Below are positions 1 through 6,774 of a DNA stretch of 11,978 nt, in pieces. How positions within the stretch are numbered: position 1 is the stretch's first letter; every line of letters begins with the position of its first letter. The notes under the pieces were generated by a model. The model worked only from the letters and a program-made list of their open reading frames with translations, was not told where the DNA came from and made no database searches. The translations under genes and the position numbers were made by a program. The stretch is from positions 1 through 11,978 of the forward strand of contig JAHRVJ010000123.1 of assembly GCA_019090765.1 (NCBI GenBank), read 5' to 3'. Source of the stretch: Ilumatobacteraceae bacterium. GTDB taxonomy: Bacteria; Actinomycetota; Acidimicrobiia; Acidimicrobiales; Ilumatobacteraceae.

Positions 1-926
1 GGCAGGAGAGTGAAGACGCTGGGTGGATATCCACGTGATGTCGGAGGTTCACCGGCTGCCAGGCCGATCTCGCGCTGAGCCATGCAGTACCGAGTGAGTG
101 AGTCCATCATCAGTACGACGTTGTCGCCGCGATCGCGGAACCACTCGGCAATGCGGGTCGCGGTCGCCGCGGCTCGGAGCCTCACCAGGGCCGGGGTGTC
201 AGAGGTAGCGACCACCACAACTGAGCGTCGCATGCCTTCTTCGCCGAGTTCGGCCTCGATGAACTCGCGCACCTCGCGGCCGCGTTCGCCGATCAGTGCG
301 ACAACGTTGACATCGGCTTGGGAACCGCGCGCGACCATGCCCATGAGGGTCGATTTGCCAACCCCAGATCCTGCGAACACTCCTACGCGCTGACCTTTGC
401 CCATTGGGGCGAGCGTGTCCCAGACTCGGACGCCCAGCGACAACGGTTCGCTCACTCTCGGGCGTCGGAGCGGGTGGGGAGGCTCGCCGTCGAGGGTCAC
501 CGTTGGCAGTCCGTCGAGGGCAGGGCCATCGTCGAGAGGGTTGCCGAGGGCGTCAATGACGCGCCCGAGCAGTTCTTCTCCCACCGGGGTGGAGGGGGAG
601 CCGCCCGTACTGACCACGCGATCTCCAACTCGGAGACCCCGCAGATCCCCGAAGGGCATACAAGTCAGTTCGCCAGTGCTACAGCCGACCACTTCGCCCG
701 TTAGCCCGGCTGCTCCAAGGACTTCAATTCCAGCGCCCAGCGGAAGGTCGAGCCCGGCAACGTCGAATCGGAGCCCGAGTATGCGCTCCACACGGCCAGA
801 AGCCGAAGGTTGGAGCAGCGGTTTGAGGGCATCGACGCGGGACCGCAGTCGCGGGTGCTGCACGGACCGGGCGGCCGCAGGATGCGCGACGAGGCTTGAA
901 ACTGGAGGAGGGATCGTGTCTGTCAT
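1..926 (-). CDS. fliI: Flagellar export ATPase FliI (3' end cut off by window edge)
   Basis: FliI is the ATPase of the flagellar type III export gate. It is a cytoplasmic hexamer related to F1-beta that works with FliH to deliver rod, hook and filament subunits. Read on the minus strand from the ATG at 926-924, the frame stays open to the window edge, giving 308 complete residues of the roughly 440 usual for the family. The Walker A loop GSGVGKST lies at residues 186-193, a position normal for FliI. It is followed by the GERGREV motif carrying the catalytic glutamate, and by a Walker B strand VVLMMDSLTRY near the end. The N-terminal beta-barrel region includes GRVIDALGNPLD. The start lies 19 bases after the fliG stop and has no clear Shine-Dalgarno sequence, so translation may depend on ribosomes arriving from fliG. 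Direct fliG-fliI adjacency is unusual, because fliH normally sits between them. Identity is certain; the C-terminus is not visible. Confidence 0.97.
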   Translation of the reverse strand, partial: MTDTIPPPVSSLVAHPAAARSVQHPRLRSRVDALKPLLQPSASGRVERILGLRFDVAGLDLPLGAGIEVLGAAGLTGEVVGCSTGELTCMPFGDLRGLRVGDRVVSTGGSPSTPVGEELLGRVIDALGNPLDDGPALDGLPTVTLDGEPPHPLRRPRVSEPLSLGVRVWDTLAPMGKGQRVGVFAGSGVGKSTLMGMVARGSQADVNVVALIGERGREVREFIEAELGEEGMRRSVVVVATSDTPALVRLRAAATATRIAEWFRDRGDNVVLMMDSLTRYCMAQREIGLAAGEPPTSRGYPPSVFTLL

Positions 927-945
927 TGGGTGTCGCCGTGTCAGC

Positions 946-2019
946 TCAGTCGACGAACTCTTCGGAGCCGCGACTGACTACAATTTGGCCGCTTTCTTCG
1001 AGCGCTCGGATCGAGCGGACGATTGCGCCCTGGGCCTCTTCGACCGTCTTCATCCGCACGGGGCCGAGTAGCCCGATTTCCTCAGTGAGGTTCTGGGCGG
1101 CCCGTTCAGACATGTTCGTAGTGATCTTCTGTTTCACCTCTGCTCGCACTCCCTTGAGCGCGGTTGCAAGCTCTTTGCTCTCGACCTGTCGAAGGACCAG
1201 CTGCACGGCGCGATCATCGAGGGACACGATGTCTTCGAAGATGAACATCCTTGACCGAACGTGCTCGGCGAGTTCCTCGTCTTGGTCTTCAAGGCCTTCA
1301 AAGATTGATCGCTCCGTCGCTCGGTCCGAGCGATTAAGGATGTCAATTAGCGTTTGGACGCCGTCAGCACGCTCGACCTTCGACTGGATCACCGTTGCTC
1401 CAAATCGACGTTCGAGCGTTGTCTCCATCTGGGCGATCACCTCGGGAGAGGTCGGTTCGAGTTTGGCAATTCGGACCGACACGTCGTGCTGGGTATCCTC
1501 ATCCAAACCACCCAACACCGTCGACGATTGCTCTGGCGGCATGTGGGCCAGAACGAGGGCGACGGTTTGCGGGTGTTCTCCCGAAAGGAAGTTGAGTACC
1601 TGTCGGGCGTTGGTTTTGCGCAAGAACTCGAACGGAGCTTTGGCGAGAGTGACCAGAAGGTTGTCGAGTATCTCGTCAGCCCGATCGCTGCCGACTGAGG
1701 CCTCGAGCATCTCCCGAGCGCGGTCGATTCCGCCAGTTGCCAGTTGATCGTTTGCCTTGGCCAGCATCGCAAATTCCACCACCGATGCCTCGGCTTCCTC
1801 GCGCTTTACCGACTGCGCCTGCACGATCTCGGCGGTCACGCGTGTGACCTCCCGGTCGCCCAGCAGCTTCATGATCTTGGCCGACCGGTCGCGCCCGAGC
1901 TTGAGCAATACGATGGCTGCTTTCTGGGCGCCGGTTAGGTGATCAACCGGCGGTAGGTCCCCGGCTTCCAGTACTGCGGTGGCGTTTCCTGTGGAAGTAT
2001 GAACAGCTGTGTCAGTCAC
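946..2019 (-). CDS. fliG: Flagellar motor switch protein FliG
   Basis: FliG forms the rotor ring that binds the FliF tail and receives torque from the stator. The preferred start is the GTG at 2019-2017, giving 357 aa. It overlaps the fliF stop in the four bases GTGA and has AGGAGG at 2030-2035, ten bases upstream. A TTG at 2046 would add nine residues (AIRGGRKQ...) but would use that same ribosome site as coding sequence. Visible landmarks are the N-terminal domain beginning LTGAQKAAIVLLKLG (residue 28 on), the middle-domain EHPQ signature at 148-151, MFIFEDI at 258-264, the charged torque helix around DDR at 268-270, and GPVR at 319-322 before EEAQ. These are the standard FliG middle and C-terminal hallmarks. 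Length is normal, with a short extra N-terminal segment before the first domain. The overlap with fliF suggests coupled, stoichiometric synthesis of the two ring partners. Confidence 0.97.
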   Translation of the reverse strand: MTDTAVHTSTGNATAVLEAGDLPPVDHLTGAQKAAIVLLKLGRDRSAKIMKLLGDREVTRVTAEIVQAQSVKREEAEASVVEFAMLAKANDQLATGGIDRAREMLEASVGSDRADEILDNLLVTLAKAPFEFLRKTNARQVLNFLSGEHPQTVALVLAHMPPEQSSTVLGGLDEDTQHDVSVRIAKLEPTSPEVIAQMETTLERRFGATVIQSKVERADGVQTLIDILNRSDRATERSIFEGLEDQDEELAEHVRSRMFIFEDIVSLDDRAVQLVLRQVESKELATALKGVRAEVKQKITTNMSERAAQNLTEEIGLLGPVRMKTVEEAQGAIVRSIRALEESGQIVVSRGSEEFVD

Positions 2020-3620
2020 TTGCTTGCGGCCTCCTCGGATAGCCAACTTTGAAGTATTTGGGCGACCTCTTCAGGTCGCCTGTCAGTCAACGTGCTCAGC
2101 TCCTCGAGCGCTTCGCGTGAAGCCTCAGTCGCGGGACTGATCTGGGCCGGAGCGGGATGCGGTCTTGGCGGCAGCTGAGGCGTCTCAACTTCTGCGGATC
2201 GGATTGCCCCGATGTCGATCGGGGTTGCCACTTCCCGACGGGCGCGGCGGGTGCTGCGGTAGGCGAGCAGCATTGCGATGACGATGACGAAAAGGATGAT
2301 GCCCGTGCGGATCATCGAGGTGCGTTCTGCCGAAGCAGTTGTGGCGGCCTGCTCTTCGGCTGCGGCGAGAGCGGCTGCGGTGGCTGTTTCGTCGAACGGC
2401 AGCCGGGTGACGACCACCTGATCGCCGCGTGCAAGGTCGACGCCCGCAGCAGTGCCAACCATTGCCTCGATGGTTAAGCGTTGTGCTTCGGTTACGGCTT
2501 CTTCGTTGACGAGCACCGCAACACTCATCTTCGTAACTGACCCCGGGGCTGCGGTTGTCGACTCCACTGTGCGGTTAACCGCGTACGTTCGTTCGGCGTT
2601 GTCTTTTGAGTAGGTGCTGTCGCCTGCTGCGGGAGCTGCTACGGGAGCTCCGTCGGGGCCGAGTACACCGGCGCCGCCAACTGCGCCAGCGTCAGATCCC
2701 GAATAGGTCTCGGTAGCGGTTGCTTCGGCGACGACAACGCCCGCGTCGGCGTCGGAACTGTCAAAGGTCTCGGTGGTGGCTTCCTGCTGGGTGAGGTCCA
2801 GTTCGGCAGCCACCCTGACAGCCACATTCTCGAACCCTGCCACGCGGCCAACAAGATTGCGTAGCGACGTTGACATCTCCTGCTCGAATGCATTGGTCGC
2901 GTCGCTTCGAGCGTCGCCCGATGAACCGCCTCCACCGGAGTCTCCGCTGACCGATAGCACTGCGCCGCTGCCATCGGCGATTGTTACGTTCTCTTCTTCC
3001 ATTCCCTTGACCGAGTATGCGACCAGGTGCACCATGGCAGCGACCTGTTCGTTGCTGATATCGGCAGTACCAGAGGTTTGGACCAGCACGGCAGCTGTCG
3101 GCTGAGATGGCTCATCGATGAACACCGAGTCATCTGGCAATGCGAGGTGCACAGTGGCGCTATCGATGCCATCAATTGAACGGAGAGACATAGCCAGCTC
3201 GCCTTCGAGCGCACGCTGGAAATCGATTCGCTGGCGGAACTCCGAAGTCGTGATTCCCTGCTCGTCGAGTAGTGCATACCCTTCGTTGGAACCAGGCAGG
3301 CCTTCTGCTGAGAGTCCGATCCGGAGGTCGTATACGTCTTCGCGCGGCACCATCACTGTGCGTCCACCATCTGTGAGCTCGTAAGAGACGCCCCGGCTAT
3401 TGAGTTCTTCGGTGACGGCGGCAGCATCACGGGGTTCGAGATCGGTGTACACGGCGGCCATCGCGGTGTTGCCGGATCGGCTGAATACGACGGCGCCCGC
3501 GATCAGGGTCATAACTGCTGCGCCGAGTGCGATCTTCTGAATCGGGGTTAGCCGGTTCAGAGTGTCGAGGGCCTTGTTGCTGCTGCCGTTCATCAATCCG
3601 CTTTCTGAAACTCCAGCCAT
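2016..3620 (-). CDS. fliF: Flagellar MS-ring protein FliF
   Basis: FliF builds the inner-membrane MS ring, the platform for the rotor and housing for the export gate. The 534-aa product has two predicted membrane helices, at about residues 28-46 and 437-454, with the large extracytoplasmic part between them, the expected FliF topology. The N-terminal ring-building domains carry typical stretches such as VPREDVYDLR (91-100), LALPDDSVF (159-167) and EGELAMSLRSI (139-149). Residues 226-240 are a Gly/Ser-rich linker and about 290-335 are low-complexity Ala/Gly/Asp, matching the variable beta-collar region. The cytoplasmic tail ends in an amphipathic helix RRPEEVAQILQSWL (514-527), the FliG-docking motif. 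The ATG lies two bases after the fliE stop; its stop overlaps the fliG start by four bases. Length and domain order are ordinary. Confidence 0.97.
   Translation of the reverse strand: MAGVSESGLMNGSSNKALDTLNRLTPIQKIALGAAVMTLIAGAVVFSRSGNTAMAAVYTDLEPRDAAAVTEELNSRGVSYELTDGGRTVMVPREDVYDLRIGLSAEGLPGSNEGYALLDEQGITTSEFRQRIDFQRALEGELAMSLRSIDGIDSATVHLALPDDSVFIDEPSQPTAAVLVQTSGTADISNEQVAAMVHLVAYSVKGMEEENVTIADGSGAVLSVSGDSGGGGSSGDARSDATNAFEQEMSTSLRNLVGRVAGFENVAVRVAAELDLTQQEATTETFDSSDADAGVVVAEATATETYSGSDAGAVGGAGVLGPDGAPVAAPAAGDSTYSKDNAERTYAVNRTVESTTAAPGSVTKMSVAVLVNEEAVTEAQRLTIEAMVGTAAGVDLARGDQVVVTRLPFDETATAAALAAAEEQAATTASAERTSMIRTGIILFVIVIAMLLAYRSTRRARREVATPIDIGAIRSAEVETPQLPPRPHPAPAQISPATEASREALEELSTLTDRRPEEVAQILQSWLSEEAASK
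2030..2035 (-). promoter_or_regulatory. Ribosome binding site that sets the fliG start
   Basis: The minus strand reads AGGAGG here, ten bases before the GTG at 2019 that overlaps the fliF stop. This site favours the GTG over the upstream in-frame TTG at 2046. The spacing is slightly long but usable. Confidence 0.7.
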
Positions 3621-3622
3621 AG

Positions 3623-3952
3623 TCAGACCTGCATCCGCATGATGTCGTTGAACGCTTCGATGGCCCGGTTGCGCACTTCAACGGTGAGCTGGGTCATCAG
3701 CTGGGCTTCGGTAGCGGCGATCGTGTAGTCATGAACTGCGTTCAGGTCGCCTGTCGCTGCCTTTACTGCGAGCTGGTCAGCGTTCTCATGGCTGGCCGAA
3801 AGCCCATCGAGCGCGTCGGTCACCATGTCTCCAAACGAGTTGCCGCCTGCTTCGGCAGCTCCCGTTGTTGGGGCGGCCGTGCTTGCTCCAGCAGCAGGGC
3901 TGAGACCGGTGAGCGCCGTCATGGCGGCGGGTGCGATTGGTCCGATGGCCAT
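3623..3952 (-). CDS. fliE: Flagellar hook-basal body protein FliE
   Basis: FliE is the adaptor that joins the MS ring and export gate to the proximal rod and is one of the first exported substrates. The product is 109 aa, the family's usual size. The C-terminal half carries the family signature, with VHDYTIAATEAQL (73-85) followed by TVEVRNRAIEAFNDIMRMQV at the extreme C-terminus. The N-terminal 38 residues are Ala/Gly/Thr-rich and probably flexible. It starts two bases after the flgC stop (TAG at 3957-3955) and ends two bases before the fliF start, so flgC-fliE-fliF read as one coupled unit. No strong Shine-Dalgarno sequence is seen in front of it. Confidence 0.95.
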   Translation of the reverse strand: MAIGPIAPAAMTALTGLSPAAGASTAAPTTGAAEAGGNSFGDMVTDALDGLSASHENADQLAVKAATGDLNAVHDYTIAATEAQLMTQLTVEVRNRAIEAFNDIMRMQV

Positions 3953-3954
3953 GA

Positions 3955-4347
3955 CTACTGCCCGATCTTCAGTGCGGTCTCGTATGACTCGCGGGCTCGC
4001 TCGAACACGTTGATATTGGCCTGATATCCGCGCTGGGCGAGTTGCAGAAAGACCATCTGATCGGACAGGTCGATGTCGGGCCGTCGAACCATGCCGTTGT
4101 CGTCGGCCAGCGGGTTGCTGGGCTCGTATACCGGCCGACCATTGGGGTCACCGAATGCCGCGCCGGTGACAGTGACGCCACCAGTATCGACCGACGACAC
4201 GGTCAAGAAGCGCTCCTGGAACGCAGCTTCGTCGGTTGACGTAACGTTGTCGATGTTCGCAACGTTGTCGGCGACGGCATCGATCCAGAGTTTGTAGGTG
4301 CCCATTCCCGACTGGGCAACAGCGAGTGTGGAGAAGACCTGAGACAT
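3955..4347 (-). CDS. flgC: Flagellar proximal rod protein FlgC
   Basis: FlgC is a structural subunit of the proximal rod, exported through the flagellar type III apparatus and lacking a cleaved signal peptide. The 130-aa product has the rod/hook N-terminal helix with AVADNVANIDN (24-34), corresponding to the family's ANNIANANT-type motif. It also has the FlgC mid-region YEPSNPLADDNGMVRRPDIDL (74-94, compare the family's Y-P-HP-AD--G-V--PN-D pattern). The C-terminal helix contains AQRGYQANINVFE (104-116). An AGGAA-like ribosome site lies upstream of the ATG at 4347, in a 34-base gap after flgB. It continues into fliE with a two-base gap. Confidence 0.95.
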   Translation of the reverse strand: MSQVFSTLAVAQSGMGTYKLWIDAVADNVANIDNVTSTDEAAFQERFLTVSSVDTGGVTVTGAAFGDPNGRPVYEPSNPLADDNGMVRRPDIDLSDQMVFLQLAQRGYQANINVFERARESYETALKIGQ

Positions 4348-4381
4348 GTTGGCAAGTAGTTCCTGTCGTCGGTTTGGTGGG

Positions 4382-4735
4382 TCAGCGACCTGAGATCGCA
4401 GTACGCAGCAGCTGGTACTTGGCGTTTAGGCCTTGGATGGCGAGGCGTTGGCGAAGTTGGTTTTCGGAGCTCGCCATTAGCTCAACGTCGATGTTGACGT
4501 TGTTGCCGTTGAGGCGCGTGGGAGCGAGTGATTCGCCGACAGAGATCGTCGCTTCGCCGGGTCGGCTCGCCGCCACGGCCGACCGCAGGCTGTCCTCGAA
4601 GTCAACCTCTAGCGCTTGGTAGCCAGGCGTTTCGAGATTGGCGAGATTGGACGCGATTGCCTGTTGCCGTTGATCGAGCCCATCAAGTGCTCGGTGCAAG
4701 GTGGCCGTTGTGGTGTCGGAGATCGGTGTGATCAC
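4382..4735 (-). CDS. flgB: Flagellar proximal rod protein FlgB
   Basis: FlgB is a proximal rod subunit that partners FlgC. The chosen start is the GTG at 4735-4733, giving 117 aa. This places AIASNLANLETPGY at 26-39 and RLNGNNVNIDVE at 74-85, which matches the spacing in the family (the ASNIAN--TPGY box near residue 30, and the DGNNV box near 75). The reading frame stays open upstream to about 4873, but that extension overlaps fliH and looks like a chance reading of fliH in another frame. The start is preceded by a 49-base gap after fliH and by no recognisable Shine-Dalgarno sequence, so the exact start is less certain than the identity. The C-terminal helix LNAKYQLLRTAISGR is typical. Confidence 0.92.
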   Translation of the reverse strand: MITPISDTTTATLHRALDGLDQRQQAIASNLANLETPGYQALEVDFEDSLRSAVAASRPGEATISVGESLAPTRLNGNNVNIDVELMASSENQLRQRLAIQGLNAKYQLLRTAISGR

Positions 4736-4784
4736 ATAGCTGACAGTGCGGTGCTGGGCGGCTACGCAAGGAGGTTCCGTACCG

Positions 4785-5414
4785 TTAGCGGAGGGCGGCG
4801 CGCAGCCGTTCAATGGCTGGGCCGATTTGGGCATCAATCCGGCAAGGGGTGATGTCGACGACACAGCCACCAAGCTCCACGCTGGGATCCGGACAGACTT
4901 CGACTTGGCTACTCCAGGTCATGATGTTTCCAGCCACCGCTTCCTGCGCGGTTGCTGCATCCTCGGGGTGGACACGAACACTCGGAGCCCCGCGCTCAGG
5001 CAGCAGGGCGGCTGCTCTGTCTAGTGCGTCTAGGACGGGTGCGGTGGTGAGTTCCAGCTCGCGGCCGATCACGCCGGTCGCGAGTTCAAGTGCTATTGCG
5101 ATGGCCTCTTGCTCAAGCTCCACGAGGGTGACCTGATCGCGGGCTGCCAGCTCGGCGGTTGCCGAGGTGAGTGCCTTGGCGGCACTTGCGAGGCGGTCGG
5201 CGGCGACTTGATGCTTCGCGATGACTTGTTCAACCTCTGCGGTTCCCGCAGCTAGTCCAGCGGCGTGACCCTCGGTGTAACCGGTTTTGCGCAATTTCGT
5301 CGAGCGTTCTTCCAGTTCAGCTTGCCGATCGCGAACGGCTGCGAGTGGGGGGAGGGCGGGAGCATCGAATGCCCTCACGGTTTGGAACTGGGGTTCGAGG
5401 TGGGATGTTGGCAT
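4785..5414 (-). CDS. fliH: Flagellar assembly protein FliH (export ATPase regulator)
   Basis: FliH forms the peripheral stalk that binds FliI and links it to the C-ring, moderating ATPase activity. The 209-aa product shows three successive GxxxG steps at G45, G49, G53 and G57, a FliH hallmark. A long Ala/Glu-rich helix (about 57-115) follows. The C-terminal domain has VRVHPEDAATA (146-156) and DPSVELGGCVVDI (176-188), then RIDAQIGPAIERL (192-204), matching the family's D-x(5)-GG-x(n)-G-ID-x-Q--RL pattern. Its ATG overlaps the preceding stop in TGATG, implying coupling with the small membrane protein upstream. Its position before flgB, rather than between fliG and fliI, is unusual. Identity is based on sequence pattern and is strong. 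Confidence 0.88.
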   Translation of the reverse strand: MPTSHLEPQFQTVRAFDAPALPPLAAVRDRQAELEERSTKLRKTGYTEGHAAGLAAGTAEVEQVIAKHQVAADRLASAAKALTSATAELAARDQVTLVELEQEAIAIALELATGVIGRELELTTAPVLDALDRAAALLPERGAPSVRVHPEDAATAQEAVAGNIMTWSSQVEVCPDPSVELGGCVVDITPCRIDAQIGPAIERLRAALR

Positions 5415-5824
5415 CAGTGCGCTCCGGGGCGGAATTGTTGATCGTCGGCGCGGATCAGGCTGTTCATCAAGTCAGCTAACCGCTGTGGTTCTTCTTCGAT
5501 GAGCTGCTCAATGAGGGCTTGTGCAGCAGCGACCTCGTCGCTTGTCGGATGATCGTCCGTCGACCCGGCTGTCTGTCGAGAATCTGCCGGTAGGTCAACT
5601 GGCGGGAGACTCGCAGGTTGTCCAGTGATGACACGGCGGTATGTGGCCGGAACGTATCTGTCCGGGGCAGTGACTGGAAGTGGTCGTGTTGGCCGCGAAC
5701 GCCGACGCCGAAGTGACAGGGTGATCGGTGGTAGAGCTAGCGCCGAGATCGCCGTGGTCGCGGCGAGGATGAGAACTCCAACGATCAGTACGGTGGTCGG
5801 GACATCGGTCGCCAGCACGGCCAC
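5414..5824 (-). CDS. Small single-pass membrane protein with a FliF-tail-like C-terminus
   Basis: This is not a recognised named family. The 136-aa product starts at the GTG at 5824, with GAGGGG a few bases upstream; a second GTG two codons in is an alternative. One strongly hydrophobic helix spans about residues 10-32. It is followed by a basic patch RRRRSRPTR (39-47), so the tail should face the cytoplasm by the positive-inside rule. A Pro-rich linker (about 48-95) leads to an acidic helical end, about 97-126. There EEPQRLADLMNSLI aligns without gaps to RRPEEVAQILQSWL at the end of FliF, sharing P, A and S with conservative V/L, I/L, L/M, Q/N, W/L and L/I pairs. The inference is that it may be a membrane-anchored protein that touches FliG or a similar partner. 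Its stop overlaps the fliH start by one base and it begins eight bases after the preceding gene. FliO was considered and is unlikely. Confidence 0.85.
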   Translation of the reverse strand: MAVLATDVPTTVLIVGVLILAATTAISALALPPITLSLRRRRSRPTRPLPVTAPDRYVPATYRRVITGQPASLPPVDLPADSRQTAGSTDDHPTSDEVAAAQALIEQLIEEEPQRLADLMNSLIRADDQQFRPGAH

Positions 5825-5832
5825 GTCACCCC

Positions 5833-6213
5833 TCAGGCACGTTCGTCGAAGACGCCCGTCGATCCGCTCGCTTGCCAGGTCCGAGGACGTCGATGGGCCT
5901 GGCGTGGCTCGGAGGCTTTCGTGATGCGGCGCGCCCGGGCTATGAGAGTGTCGTTGCGTTCGCTTAAATCCCAGGCGCGTCGGCGAACCTCATCGGGTAT
6001 TGGCGGCGACTGCTCGGGCGCTCTGAATGGGATGACTTCGTAGGTAACCCGTCCGGCGTCTACGGCGCTATCGAGTTCTAGAGCCTGCTGATCGAGGCAG
6101 TTCTCGAACTCGTCGAGCATCGTGCTCCAGATGATTACCGGGTCACCGGGTTGACCTGATCCGTCTTCGCTCAATCCGGCGCGTGCCGCTGGACCTGTGT
6201 CGAGGTCGCTCAT
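5833..6213 (-). CDS. Small helical protein after fliS; possible FliT-like export chaperone
   Basis: No family is recognised with confidence. The 126-aa product starts at an ATG that overlaps the fliS stop in ATGA, so it is very likely co-translated with fliS. Residues 1-25 are Gly/Asp/Ser-rich and probably disordered. Two helical segments follow, IIWSTMLDEFENCLDQQALELD (27-48) and PDEVRRRAWDLSERNDTLIARARR (73-96), separated by a Pro-rich linker. The tail from about 100 is basic and Gln/Arg-rich, without a membrane segment. The small size, helical makeup, a C-terminal L-x-x-x-N-x-x-L-type helix and a place directly after fliS fit the FliT/FlgN type of chaperone, which is often encoded after fliS. 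That role rests on context and pattern, not on a diagnostic motif. Confidence 0.8.
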   Translation of the reverse strand: MSDLDTGPAARAGLSEDGSGQPGDPVIIWSTMLDEFENCLDQQALELDSAVDAGRVTYEVIPFRAPEQSPPIPDEVRRRAWDLSERNDTLIARARRITKASEPRQAHRRPRTWQASGSTGVFDERA

Positions 6214-6677
6214 GCCTGCACCGAAACGCGCGGAGCGGGATCGGAGCCCTCAGTCCCAGGCTCAGCAGCGGCTTGAGTGGCCGTAGAACTCGTGGTGGCG
6301 GCAGCGGTTCGAAACGCCTCTCCGAGCTCGTCGACCAACTGTTGAGCTTGCGCAACAAGAGAATCTGCCTTCTCCGCATTCGCTACTGCGAGCAGCCGGA
6401 GGAGATAGTCGTATACGGCGAGCAGGCTCCCTGAATGATCCCACATCGTGACGTCAACCATCTCGGCCATTGCCCCGATGAGGTCCTGGGCGTGGGCAAG
6501 CGCGTTGTTGCTTGCATAGTGATCGCCTGCCGCGATCGCGTTTCGGGCCTCCAAAAGGTCTCGGTCCAGGCGGTCGTAGCACAGGGTGATGATCCGCGCG
6601 TTGGATGCGGTTTCGACTCCGTCTTTTGAGAATTTCGATCTGAGTTCCGTGGATGAGCGAGGAAATTGTGAGTACAT
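6210..6677 (-). CDS. fliS: Flagellar secretion chaperone FliS
   Basis: FliS is the cytoplasmic chaperone that binds the flagellin C-terminus, prevents early polymerisation and delivers flagellin to the export gate. The ATG at 6677-6675 is preferred over an adjacent TTG, because AGGAG at 6688-6684 lies six bases upstream of the ATG. The product is 155 aa. It has the family's N-terminal pattern (MYSQF, then the helix ASNARIITLCYDRLDRDL), a second helix with ALAHAQDLIGAM, and YDYLLRLLAVANAEK followed by LVDELGEAFRTA, the usual four-helix FliS layout. The last 30 residues are Ala/Thr/Pro-rich and probably disordered, so the protein is a little longer than typical FliS. It overlaps the next gene by four bases (ATGA). 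It sits between fliD and the possible FliT-like gene, a common arrangement. Confidence 0.93.
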   Translation of the reverse strand: MYSQFPRSSTELRSKFSKDGVETASNARIITLCYDRLDRDLLEARNAIAAGDHYASNNALAHAQDLIGAMAEMVDVTMWDHSGSLLAVYDYLLRLLAVANAEKADSLVAQAQQLVDELGEAFRTAAATTSSTATQAAAEPGTEGSDPAPRVSVQA

Positions 6678-6683
6678 CAAAGG

Positions 6684-6688
6684 CTCCT
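6684..6688 (-). promoter_or_regulatory. Ribosome binding site for fliS
   Basis: The minus strand reads AGGAG here, six bases before the ATG at 6677. The spacing picks the ATG rather than the neighbouring TTG at 6680 as the start. Confidence 0.65.
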
Positions 6689-6738
6689 GCGAATAGGTGT
6701 CTTAACTGTTCGAAGTTGAGGGGTCTTGTCGAGTAGGT

Positions 6739-6752
6739 GGCCGTATTCGGCC
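6739..6752 (-). other. Short GC stem-loop between fliD and fliS
   Basis: The 97-base gap between fliD and fliS contains GGCCG, a four-base loop, then CGGCC, next to a GGCCGGCC run. No T-tract follows on the minus strand. It could be a weak attenuator or mRNA processing element. Five base pairs in GC-rich DNA is only modest evidence. Confidence 0.3.
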
Positions 6753-6774
6753 GGCCTTGGATTTCGGCGCATGG

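Noticed and set aside
896..1747. Long plus-strand open frame opposite fliG
   Set aside because: It is antisense to a clear fliG. Its Ser/Arg/Thr-rich composition is what high-GC coding DNA gives on the opposite strand, and it has no ribosome site or motif.
4768..4774. AAGGAGG on the plus strand
   Set aside because: A perfect Shine-Dalgarno-like sequence, but on the non-coding strand with no start codon at a suitable distance.
4736..4873. N-terminal extension of flgB into fliH
   Set aside because: The extra 46 residues align with nothing expected in FlgB and overlap fliH coding sequence. The GTG at 4735 gives the family's normal length.
5414..5824. FliO identity for the small membrane protein
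   Set aside because: The single N-terminal helix and basic patch fit, but the cytoplasmic part lacks FliO's strand-rich region and is instead Pro-rich and then acidic-helical. No fliP, fliQ or fliR lies nearby.
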